Assembly (NCBI GenBank): GCA_020726085.1
Contig: DYTG01000050.1
Coordinates: forward strand, 4,809 to 11,943
DNA: 7,135 bases
Direction: 5' to 3'
DNA from: Sulfurovum sp.
Lineage (GTDB): Bacteria > Campylobacterota > Campylobacteria > Campylobacterales > Sulfurovaceae
Shown piece after piece: positions 1 to 6,486 of this stretch. The notes beneath the pieces are model-generated. The model did not search any database and was not told the DNA's origin. It was given only the letters and a program-made list of their open reading frames with translations. The position numbers were made by a program, and so were the translations under genes. Each line of letters begins with the position of its first letter. Position 1 is the first letter of the stretch.

Positions 1-1
1 G

Positions 2-739
2 TGTGTGGGGGTGTGTCCTCGTGGTTCGTTTAGTCTTAGTCAATACCGTGGTGTTGATTTTTTCTTTGAATTTTTAGAACAAGAGACATCTATTATTGGT
101 TGTAAGCAAAACGTACCTTGTTTGGCGTGGTTTGGGGTGGAGGAGTTTATGGCATTGGCACCAAGCAAAGAGATTGTGTTGGAACTAGGATATTGCAAAT
201 CGTGCGACATTGACAAGAGGCTCTATACTCATATTGTAGCCACTATTGAGGAGGCAAACTTTGTACTCTCAAGCTTTTGCGACAAGACCTTAAAGGTGAG
301 TTTTGAGACTAGCGATAGAGAGATTCAAGAGCGACGAAATTTCTTAAGCAGCATCACACTCCAAAAAGCCTTGAAAGCCAAAGAGGAGTTTGGGGCAAAA
401 GTAAATGAAGAGGAACTCAAAAGCTTTGCGATTGACTCGACTCACGTTGCCAAACTCAAAACCAAAACGATTCCTCTCAAACGCCAATTGCTTTTGACAC
501 TGTTCAAAAGGGTCGAAAAACCCGCCCAGTACGAAATCCTACCCCAGAAAGAGATAGGCTTTATCTCTCAAAAATACATCGACGAGTGTTGCACCAATTG
601 CCAAATCTGCTACCGTATTTGTCCTACGGGGGCTTTGAGCGGCAATGCGAAATTTTCACTTATTCACTTTGATACCTTAGTGTGTATCAAGTGCCATCTT
701 TGCCACGATGTGTGCGAACCCGATGCTATCCAACTCTAG
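2..739 (+). CDS. 4Fe-4S multi-cluster ferredoxin-type protein, 3' part (5' end outside the window)
   Basis: Iron-sulfur protein, probably an electron carrier. The frame is open from the first bases and begins CVGVCP, which is the end of a CxxCxxCxxxCP cluster motif, so the gene starts to the left and the GTG at position 5 is not a real start. A central part has paired cysteines (GCKQNVPC near 100-120, GYCKSC near 190-205). Near the end are two complete 4Fe-4S motifs: CTNCQICYRICP at 590-625 and CIKCHLCHDVCEP at 683-721. The frame stops at TAG 737-739. Because the same frame goes on with a zinc-ribbon tail, this stop is probably a nonsense mutation, though the two clusters lie before it and a shortened protein could still fold. 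Similar multi-cluster ferredoxins occur in Campylobacterota near formate dehydrogenase genes, but the partner here is unknown. The 4Fe-4S identity is solid; the specific role is not. Confidence 0.75.
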   Translation, partial: CVGVCPRGSFSLSQYRGVDFFFEFLEQETSIIGCKQNVPCLAWFGVEEFMALAPSKEIVLELGYCKSCDIDKRLYTHIVATIEEANFVLSSFCDKTLKVSFETSDREIQERRNFLSSITLQKALKAKEEFGAKVNEEELKSFAIDSTHVAKLKTKTIPLKRQLLLTLFKRVEKPAQYEILPQKEIGFISQKYIDECCTNCQICYRICPTGALSGNAKFSLIHFDTLVCIKCHLCHDVCEPDAIQL

Positions 740-937
740 ATTGGTTTTGAAAATCAAGAGTTTTTTGAGCCACGCAAACGCACACTGATTGCTTTTGATA
801 TACACAGGTGCAATGAGTGTGGCAACTCCTTTACCTATCGTGGAGGCGAAACTATCTGTCCACGGTGTCAAATTGAAGAAGAGGAGTCGTTGATACTCCA
901 TCGCAATGCAACATCAACCACTATAAAAAAGTTCTAG
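740..937 (+). pseudogene. Detached C-terminal zinc-ribbon tail of the ferredoxin-type gene
   Basis: Directly after the TAG at 737-739 the same frame stays open for 65 codons to a second TAG at 935-937. It encodes a conserved-looking tail: an IGFENQEFFEPRKRTL stretch, then CNECG at 809-823 and CPRC at 857-868, a CxxC...CxxC zinc ribbon, then an acidic EEEE run. There is no ATG or GTG with an RBS after the stop, so it is not a separate gene. The simplest reading is that one substitution (for example AAG to TAG) cut the original protein. Readthrough is possible but not shown by the context. The tail also overlaps the likely terminator of the opposite-strand operon. Confidence 0.6.
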
Positions 938-958
938 TACCGCACTATTTTGAGAACT
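925..958 (-). terminator. Likely intrinsic terminator of the prs-lepA-membrane protein operon
   Basis: On the - strand, immediately at the stop codon of the CopD-like gene, AGTTCT (953-958) can pair with AGAACT (930-935). A smaller AGT/ACT pair lies inside the loop, and the structure is followed by a run of six T (925-930 read on the - strand). Stem plus U-run at the end of a co-directional gene set fits a Rho-independent terminator. The stem is short and AT-rich, so strength is uncertain. Confidence 0.45.
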
Positions 959-1400
959 AGAGAATATCTCTAATAGTAATGGCATAGTGCAATACCACAA
1001 GATTGAGGATAAAAATCAACATCGACGCACCCCGTGAGAAGAAGTTCTCTCTAGGGGTTCGCTCTTTGTGAATGGTTTTGAAAGCGATGTAGGTATGAAT
1101 AATCGTAAGAAAAACAATAAAGACTACCAATAGAAGTTTTATGCGTAATGAATTGATAACTTCGTGATGGAGGGTGGTGTCAAAGAGGCTTTGGATAAGT
1201 CCATTATTGACTATCATCCCAATACCCGTAGTTACTAGCACAATCAACATCACGATTTCAAAGTAACCAAAGATGGGTCCAATGATAGGATAGACCTTTT
1301 TTTGATCCATTTTATTGCGGATAGAGACTCCTAGTACAAACAAAAATACCGAACCCCCTATCCATGCAATAGCAGCAAAAAGATGAAGATGAAAGAGCAT
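957..1400 (-). CDS. CopD-like four-helix integral membrane protein
   Basis: A 147-residue inner-membrane protein with four predicted hydrophobic helices at about residues 3-26, 44-66, 84-107 and 122-145, and no signal peptide beyond the first helix. The first helix, HLHLFAAIAWIGGSVFLF, resembles the start of CopD-type and related small membrane proteins, with histidines at 4 and 6, and others at 78-79, 102 and 138 that could bind metal or heme. This is similarity by eye only; function is unknown. It begins 5 nt after the lepA stop, so it is likely co-transcribed and perhaps translationally coupled. The RBS is weak (AGGT directly before ATG). The gene is followed by a likely terminator and converges with the ferredoxin-type gene. 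Confidence 0.75.
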   Translation of the reverse strand: MLFHLHLFAAIAWIGGSVFLFVLGVSIRNKMDQKKVYPIIGPIFGYFEIVMLIVLVTTGIGMIVNNGLIQSLFDTTLHHEVINSLRIKLLLVVFIVFLTIIHTYIAFKTIHKERTPRENFFSRGASMLIFILNLVVLHYAITIRDIL

Positions 1401-1405
1401 ACCTA

Positions 1406-3205
1406 TTAACTTTCGATGTTGAGTACAGCCATAAATGCCTCTTGGGGAACTTCTACTTTGCCAATTGATTTCATACGTTTTTTACCCGCTTTTTGTTTTT
1501 CAAGGAGCTTTCGTTTACGAGTAATATCTCCTCCGTAACATTTGGCGGTGACGTTTTTGCCCATTGATTTGACGTTGCTTCGTGCAATGACGTTGTTGCC
1601 AATACTTGCTTGAATAGCCACTTCAAAGAGTTGTCTAGGGATGAGTTCTTTGAGCGAATTAACAAACGCCAATCCTCGATTACGTGCCTTTTCTTGCGGT
1701 ACGATAATAGAGAGAGCATCGACAACATCCCCCGCTACTTTGATATCAAGTTTGACCAAATCCCCCTCTCTAAAACCAATAGGTTCATAATCAAACGAGG
1801 CGTATCCTTTGGTGGTGGATTTGAGTTTGTCGTAAAAATCCATAACGATTTCATTCATAGGAATATCGTACTCCAACAATACCCGTGTTTCGTTGAGGTA
1901 GTCCATTTTGATTTGCACACCTCGACGGTCATTGAGGAGCTTGATAATATTACCCACAAACTCTTGGGGAGTCAAAATTGTTGCTTTGACATAGGGTTCG
2001 TAGATCGTCTCAATTTTTTGAGGCTCGGGTAGTTCGCTGGGATTTTGAATCATCACTTCGCTTTTGTCGGTTTTGAGGACTTTGTAAACAACCGTGGGAG
2101 CGGTAGCTATCAAATCCAAATCAAACTCTCGCTCAAGTCGCTCTTTGATAACCTCCATGTGCAACATACCCAAAAATCCTGTACGAAATCCCGAACCCAA
2201 AGCCAAAGAACTCTCGGGCTCAAAGCTAATAGAGCTATCGTTAAGTTTGAGTTTATTAAGCGCATCTCGAAGCTCTTCAAACTTATCGGTATCAATGGGG
2301 TAAATGCCTGCAAAAACAAAGCATTTGGCAGGTTCAAACCCATCAATGGCTTGTGCGGTTTTATTTTTGGCTAAAGTAATGGTATCACCTACTTGAAGCG
2401 TATCGACGGTTTTGAGTCCCATAACAACAATGCCCACTTCACCCGTAGCAATTTCATTGGTCTTAATGGGTGCAATGGGGTTGGGAAACATCAAATCAAG
2501 GACTTGGTGTTGCGCTTGTTTGTTCATAATGTACGCCATATCCCCTTTTTTGAGGTTACCATCAAAGACTCGAATGAGTGCCAAAGCCCCTAAATAGTTA
2601 TCAAACCAACTATCGTAAATGAGAGCTTTTAGTGGAGCATTGGTGTCTCCTTTTGGAGGTGGAATGCGTCTAATGATGGTATCGATAAGCTCTTTGACTC
2701 CTTGACCTGTTTTGGCAGAGACCAAATTATGATCCGTACAATCAAGCCCTATCGCCTCTTCCACTTCGGCTAGTACTCTATCGGGGTCGGCAGCAGGAAG
2801 GTCGATTTTATTGACGACGGGCAAGAGTTCGAGTTCATTTTCCATGGCAATATAGACATTGGCAATAGTTTGTGCCTCGACTCCTTGAGCTGCATCGACA
2901 ATTAATAACGCCCCATCGCTAGAGGCCAAAGAGCGACTTACCTCATAGGAAAAATCAACGTGTCCTGGCGTATCGATAAGATTTAAGACATAGTGTTCTC
3001 CATCTTTGACGTAATCAAGTCGTACACTTTGGGCTTTGATGGTAATGCCGCGTTCTTTTTCGATATCCATCGTATCCATGACTTGATTGGACATTTTGCG
3101 ATCCGATACCGCACCGCACTCTTGAATAATTCTATCGGCTAATGTACTTTTGCCGTGGTCGATATGAGCGATGATGGAGAAGTTGCGAATATTTTCTTGT
3201 TTCAT
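1406..3205 (-). CDS. lepA: Elongation factor 4 (LepA), ribosome back-translocating GTPase
   Basis: Translational GTPase that binds stalled or mis-translocated ribosomes and can back-translocate tRNAs; it acts at the ribosome and is partly membrane-stored in E. coli. The 599 residues equal the length of E. coli LepA. All G motifs are present: AHIDHGKST (13-21), RGITIKAQ (52-59), DTPGH (78-82), NKID (132-135) and SAK (163-165). EF-G-like domains II, III and V follow, then the LepA-specific C-terminal domain with the hallmark YGGDITRKRKLLEKQK and a KRMKSIGKVEVPQEAF tail. Start ATG is preceded by AGAAG about 6 nt upstream. The gene begins 12 nt after the prs stop, so the two are probably one transcript. 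The frame is intact, with no sign of decay. Confidence 0.98.
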   Translation of the reverse strand: MKQENIRNFSIIAHIDHGKSTLADRIIQECGAVSDRKMSNQVMDTMDIEKERGITIKAQSVRLDYVKDGEHYVLNLIDTPGHVDFSYEVSRSLASSDGALLIVDAAQGVEAQTIANVYIAMENELELLPVVNKIDLPAADPDRVLAEVEEAIGLDCTDHNLVSAKTGQGVKELIDTIIRRIPPPKGDTNAPLKALIYDSWFDNYLGALALIRVFDGNLKKGDMAYIMNKQAQHQVLDLMFPNPIAPIKTNEIATGEVGIVVMGLKTVDTLQVGDTITLAKNKTAQAIDGFEPAKCFVFAGIYPIDTDKFEELRDALNKLKLNDSSISFEPESSLALGSGFRTGFLGMLHMEVIKERLEREFDLDLIATAPTVVYKVLKTDKSEVMIQNPSELPEPQKIETIYEPYVKATILTPQEFVGNIIKLLNDRRGVQIKMDYLNETRVLLEYDIPMNEIVMDFYDKLKSTTKGYASFDYEPIGFREGDLVKLDIKVAGDVVDALSIIVPQEKARNRGLAFVNSLKELIPRQLFEVAIQASIGNNVIARSNVKSMGKNVTAKCYGGDITRKRKLLEKQKAGKKRMKSIGKVEVPQEAFMAVLNIES

Positions 3206-3217
3206 TGATCTTCTATT

Positions 3218-4153
3218 CTATTTGGTTTCAAAAAGTGAATTGACACTCTCGTTGTTGTGGACTCGTCGAATCACTTCGCCTAGCATGGAGGCCGTCGAGA
3301 GTATTTTGATTTTGCTACACGTTTGTTTGAGTGCAATGGTATCGGAGACAACCAATTCATCCAAATCCCCGCTTTTGAGTCGCTCGTAAGCTGGACCTGA
3401 AAGGACGGGGTGAGTACAACACGCCATTACCGATGTTGCTCCTAGTTTTTTGAGTGCTGTTGCAGCGTGTACCATCGTTCCTGCTGTATCAATCATATCA
3501 TCGATTAAAATCACATCTTTGCCTTTGACATCTCCGATAATATTCATTACCTCCGATTCATTGGCTCGTTCACGTCGCTTATCAACAATTGCCATATTAA
3601 GTCCCAATTTATCGGCAAAATATCTCGCCCTGCTTACACCGCCAATATCGGGCGAAGCGATGATGGGATTTTTGAGATTTTTGCGTTTGATGTAATCCAT
3701 AAAGATAATAGCACCGTAGAGATTATCAACGGGTACATCAAAAAATCCTTGAATTTGCGAAGCGTGCAAATCAACCGTCACAAGTCTCGTAATCCCTGCA
3801 GTCTCCATAAGATTGGCGACGAGTTTGGCGGTAATAGGCACACGAGGAGCCGCTTTTCTATCTTGTCTGGCATAGCCGTAGTAGGGGACAACAGCGGTAA
3901 TGGATTTGGCAGAAGAGCGTTTGAGTGCATCGGTCATGATAAGCAACTCCATCAAGTGTTGATTGCTAGGAGCTGATGTGGGCTGAACGATAAAAATATC
4001 TTTGCCCCGTACGCTTTGGGTGATTTGAATATTAATCTCGCCGTCTGAAAATTTATTAATCTTGGCTTTTGCCACTGGAAACTCAAGATAGTCTGCAATA
4101 TCTTGAGTGAGTTTGGGATTGGCAGTCCCTGAGAAAATCATATATCCACTCAT
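3218..4153 (-). CDS. prs: Ribose-phosphate pyrophosphokinase (PRPP synthetase)
   Basis: Makes 5-phosphoribosyl-1-pyrophosphate from ribose 5-phosphate and ATP, the precursor for purines, pyrimidines, histidine, tryptophan and NAD; cytosolic and normally hexameric. I place the start at the ATG giving MSGYMIFSGTANPKL (311 residues; E. coli Prs is 315), because AAAAAGG sits 7 nt upstream. A longer reading from 4213 adds 20 unconserved residues and lacks this support. Visible family motifs: FSDGE (35-39), YYGYARQDRK ATP-binding segment (91-100), VDLHASQIQGFFD with metal-binding His130 (127-139), DKRR flexible loop (191-194) and PRPP-binding loop DDMIDTAGT (218-226). Complete and intact; lies between the hemerythrin-like gene and lepA. 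Confidence 0.98.
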   Translation of the reverse strand: MSGYMIFSGTANPKLTQDIADYLEFPVAKAKINKFSDGEINIQITQSVRGKDIFIVQPTSAPSNQHLMELLIMTDALKRSSAKSITAVVPYYGYARQDRKAAPRVPITAKLVANLMETAGITRLVTVDLHASQIQGFFDVPVDNLYGAIIFMDYIKRKNLKNPIIASPDIGGVSRARYFADKLGLNMAIVDKRRERANESEVMNIIGDVKGKDVILIDDMIDTAGTMVHAATALKKLGATSVMACCTHPVLSGPAYERLKSGDLDELVVSDTIALKQTCSKIKILSTASMLGEVIRRVHNNESVNSLFETK

Positions 4154-4207
4154 AATAGAACCTTTTTGTTTTTTTGCTAAAGGATATATTACTATTATTT
4201 TAATAAG

Positions 4208-4226
4208 AGTCACTTTGTAAGTGACT
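4208..4226. other. Perfect 8-bp hairpin between the hemerythrin-like gene and prs
   Basis: AGTCACTT and AAGTGACT flank a TGT loop; the stem overlaps the TAG stop of the upstream gene. On the + strand it is followed by ATTTTTT. On the - strand, the direction of transcription here, the stem is followed by CTTATTAAAATAATAG without a proper U-run. It could be a weak terminator, an attenuator or an mRNA-stabilising stem ahead of prs. Confidence 0.5.
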
Positions 4227-4686
4227 ATTTTTTGTATAAATCAACCAACTCTCTGTTTTGAAGCTCGATACGGCTTTTCATGATATAGATAGCGTTGTTG
4301 ATATTTTTGACGACTTTGTCATTGAACATCGCATCTTCCCCCATGCTTTTATCAAGCTGAGCGATAATATCTTTTTTCATATCTTTCAAATCCTCTTCGT
4401 ATTTTTTGATACTAGCAAGTGTTGCCCCATCGGCTTTGTAAAATTCATTGAGGTATTTATGAAATTTAAACTCCTCTTTCATGAAATAGGAAAGTAATTC
4501 AATTTTAAACTCATCAATATTCTTTTTGATCATATATTCATTAAGCACACTCATATTGCCTTGGATTTTTTCAAGTTTATCCAAAAGTTGCTCATGCTCT
4601 TTTTGAAGCTCATTAATCAAGCTTTTGTTGTATCCGTTTCTATTCTCACCGCCAAACCCCAACAGATTTAATAACCAATCTAACAT
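4225..4686 (-). CDS. Small helical protein, possibly hemerythrin-like (HHE-type)
   Basis: A 153-residue, charged, almost wholly helical protein without a signal peptide; the first 12 residues (MLDWLLNLLGFG) are amphipathic and might touch the membrane. Residues about 22-45 and 95-112 look like coiled-coil or helical-bundle segments. EHEQLL (His31), YFMKEEFKFHKYL (Glu71, Glu72, His76) and a terminal helix with RELVDLY are laid out roughly like a hemerythrin-like HHE bundle, but the full set of di-iron ligands is not evident, so metal binding is uncertain. The start is well supported: AAGGA lies about 8 nt before ATG and a perfect -10 box further up. It is separated from prs by 71 nt with a hairpin. 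I do not recognise a named family with confidence. Confidence 0.8.
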   Translation of the reverse strand: MLDWLLNLLGFGGENRNGYNKSLINELQKEHEQLLDKLEKIQGNMSVLNEYMIKKNIDEFKIELLSYFMKEEFKFHKYLNEFYKADGATLASIKKYEEDLKDMKKDIIAQLDKSMGEDAMFNDKVVKNINNAIYIMKSRIELQNRELVDLYKK

Positions 4687-4718
4687 TTGAAAAATCCTTA
4701 ATAAATATAAATTACAAC

Positions 4719-4724
4719 ATTATA
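4719..4724 (-). promoter_or_regulatory. Sigma-70 -10 box (TATAAT) for the hemerythrin-like gene
   Basis: On the - strand TGTATAATG contains a perfect TATAAT about 33 nt before the start codon, with a TG dinucleotide just upstream. No good -35 box is seen, which is usual for Campylobacterota promoters. It is likely to drive the hemerythrin-like gene and perhaps the downstream prs-lepA genes. Confidence 0.5.
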
Positions 4725-4787
4725 CACAAATACCCATAAAATTCTACATGGATTGAGACAGTTGTTGGTATCATCTTGTTTTAAAAA

Positions 4788-4803
4788 TGGAACAGTTCTT
4801 GTA
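4788..4803 (+). promoter_or_regulatory. Candidate sigma-54 (-24/-12) promoter for nifE
   Basis: TGGAACA-GTTC-TTGTA matches the sigma-54 pattern TGGCACG-N4-TTGCW with exact spacing; the -24 GG is present but the -12 GC is GT. The predicted start point is around 4815, about 28 nt before the nifE ATG. nif genes in Proteobacteria are normally sigma-54 and NifA dependent. No clear TGT-N10-ACA upstream activator site was found in the 156-base intergenic region. The changed -12 base may mean a weak or decayed promoter. Confidence 0.35.
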
Positions 4804-4842
4804 ATGGTTTATTCTAAGAATAGATTACATAACGGATAAAAA

Positions 4843-6172
4843 ATGATAAATAGAAAACTCATTCGTGAACTTTTTAATGAATCCGCATGCAGCCATAACG
4901 ATAAAAAAATCAAGTTGCGACAAACCCAAACTAGGTGCTACAAGCGGAGGATGTGCTTTTGAGGAGGCACACAGATTGCCCTTTTTCCTTATGCTGATGT
5001 GGTTCATCTCGTCCATGCACCTGCAACGTGTATTGGGGCATCGTGGGAGACAAGAGCTACACCTACTAGCTGGAAGAGAGAATAATGTCGTCATGGGATA
5101 CTCAACGGATATTACAACCAATGATGTAATCTTTGGTGGTCACAAAAAGCTTGAGGCTTCTATTGAATATATCGTAGCCCACAAAAATCCCAAAGCTCTA
5201 TTTATTTATGAGACGTGTGTAACGGCTATGATATGGACAATATCGCTTCAAGAATGCAAGAAAAGCACGGCATCCTAATGGTTGCAGTACACTCACCAGG
5301 GTTTGTAGGGGGTAAAAATTTGGGCACTCGATTGGGCGGTGAGGCGGTGCTTCATCAACTCATAAGAACCAAAGAACCCCAAGAGATTTATCCCTTTGGC
5401 ATCAATCTTATTGGAGAGTACAATGTAACGGGCGATATGTGGCAATATACTTCTATTTTGGAAAAAATTGGTATCAAAATTGTCTCTACCTTAGTAGGAG
5501 ATGGACGAATAGAAAATATCCAAATGGCACATACCGCCAAACTCAATGTCATTGTATGTGCAAAATCGCTCATTGCTCTCACACGAAAGATGCAAGAAAA
5601 ATACAACATTCCCTATATTAGTGTCTCTTTTTAGGGCAAACGAGATACAACCAACGCCATTATGAGCATCGTCAATGCCTTTGGGGATGCACAACTCATA
5701 GCCAATGCGCAAAAAATTATTCAAGAAGAGGAGATCAAACTTGAAGAGAGATTAGCCCTCCTATAGAGAAATACTCCATGGCAAAAAAGCTATTCTCAAT
5801 ACAGGTGGCAATAAATCGTGGTCAATTGCTTCGGCGTTGCAAGATATTGGTATCGAAGTGGTGGCTACTAGCATTCGTAAATCAACTCTCGAAGATATAG
5901 AGATTGCCAAAGAGTATGTCAAAATACTTATGAAAAATCCCGCACAAGAACAAGCCCAACTCATCGATGAACATCAAGTCGATTTACTCCTAGCAAGGGG
6001 ACGAAGCCTCTATACCGCTATCAAAAAACGAGTAGCCTTTGTCGATGTCAATCAAGAAAAAAAGATAAGTTACGGTGCGCATGGTGGATTGGAAAATCTA
6101 GCTATTGATGTAGTACGAGCGATTGAGAACCCCGTATTTAAAATTGCAGGTGAGAAAGCCCTATGGGAATAG
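4843..6172 (+). pseudogene. nifE: Nitrogenase FeMo-cofactor assembly scaffold NifE, multiply frameshifted
   Basis: NifE with NifN forms the scaffold on which the FeMo-cofactor precursor is matured. Conserved NifE sequence runs the whole length but in alternating frames: MINRKLIRELFNESACSHND, then GATSGGCAFE, then QIALFPYADVVHLVHAPATC, then GYSTDITTNDVIFGGHKKLE, then HSPGFVGGKNLGTRLGGEA and GINLIGEYNVTGDMW, then GRSLYTAIKKRVAFVDVNQE. Frame changes lie near 4903-4909 (A7 run, +1), 4968-4973 (CACACA, +2), 5074-5080 (GA repeat, probably -2), 5230-5233 (about 10 nt lost, removing the conserved GDD after TAMI) and 5756-5761 (+1). TAG at 5632-5634 replaces the expected tyrosine of SFYG. Net indel is -8; correcting it gives 446 codons, a normal NifE length. 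Start ATG has GGA upstream. No functional protein is expected. Confidence 0.93.
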
Positions 6173-6351
6173 TAGAAGATAAAATAAAATTGGATTTGAT
6201 GCAGACAATATTTAATGACTCTAGCGTCATTTTTGAGTTCATTAAGAACCGATTCAAGCTTAGCGATGAGCAAAAAAAAGAGGTGATTACCAAAATCAAC
6301 ACGTGCAACAACGACCTGCACAAAATGCTCAAAGAGGCGAAATTAGCATGA
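6163..6351 (+). CDS. Small hypothetical protein translationally coupled to nifE
   Basis: A 62-residue, charged, helix-rich protein starting MGIVEDKIKLDLMQTIF, with two central and C-terminal helices (about 20-30 and 34-58) and no signal peptide or membrane segment. Its ATG overlaps the nifE stop by 10 nt and it has a good RBS (AGGTGAG at 6148-6154, 8 nt upstream), so it is very likely a real member of the nif operon. It is intact although nifE is broken. One cysteine (about residue 48) is present and no metal motif. I do not recognise the family; it is not evidently NifT, NifX or the DUF683 protein. Confidence 0.65.
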   Translation: MGIVEDKIKLDLMQTIFNDSSVIFEFIKNRFKLSDEQKKEVITKINTCNNDLHKMLKEAKLA

Positions 6352-6395
6352 TTGCCCCTGCTGTGGGATTGGGAAAGCTTACATTATATAGTTGA
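6348..6395 (+). pseudogene. Start of a third nif-operon gene, cut off after 15 codons
   Basis: An ATG overlaps the stop of the 62-residue gene as ATGA, with AAGAGG (6332-6337) 10 nt upstream, which is the layout of a translationally coupled downstream gene. The reading MIAPAVGLGKLTLYS ends at TGA 6393-6395. No continuation is recognisable in any frame before the convergent SYLF gene at 6487. It could be the stub of a truncated gene or just a chance start. The 90 bases to 6486 hold no further gene that I can support. Confidence 0.3.
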
Positions 6396-6486
6396 TGTTG
6401 CGTACTTTGCCCAATATGCCATCTTTGGTATTTTTGAAACTCTAGTCCCACTTCCATTAAAAGTGCGTAAATCAGTGAAAATAAAT

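Noticed and set aside
958..972. TAGAGA-ATA-TCTCTA palindrome at the end of the membrane protein gene
   Set aside because: It lies within coding sequence, is short and AT-rich, and has no U-run; probably chance.
1610..2597. Open + strand frames opposite lepA
   Set aside because: They are antisense shadows of the intact lepA coding sequence without recognisable domains or RBS.
4154..4213. A 20-residue N-terminal extension of prs
   Set aside because: The extension is not conserved, lacks an RBS at 4213 and overlaps the hairpin; the internal ATG at 4153 has a good RBS and matches family length.
737..5634. TAG reassigned as a sense codon, since it interrupts both the ferredoxin-type gene and nifE
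   Set aside because: prs, the membrane protein, the hemerythrin-like gene, the SYLF gene and nifE itself all end in TAG at family-typical positions, so TAG is a normal stop here.
4843..6172. Programmed frameshifting in nifE
   Set aside because: Five frame changes of different sizes plus a nonsense codon and a 10-nt deletion cannot be programmed recoding; no family precedent is known to me.
6329..6457. A 42-codon - strand ORF starting MEVGLEFQKYQ downstream of the SYLF gene
   Set aside because: No RBS was evident, it overlaps the coupled nif-side ORFs on the other strand, and no domain is recognised.
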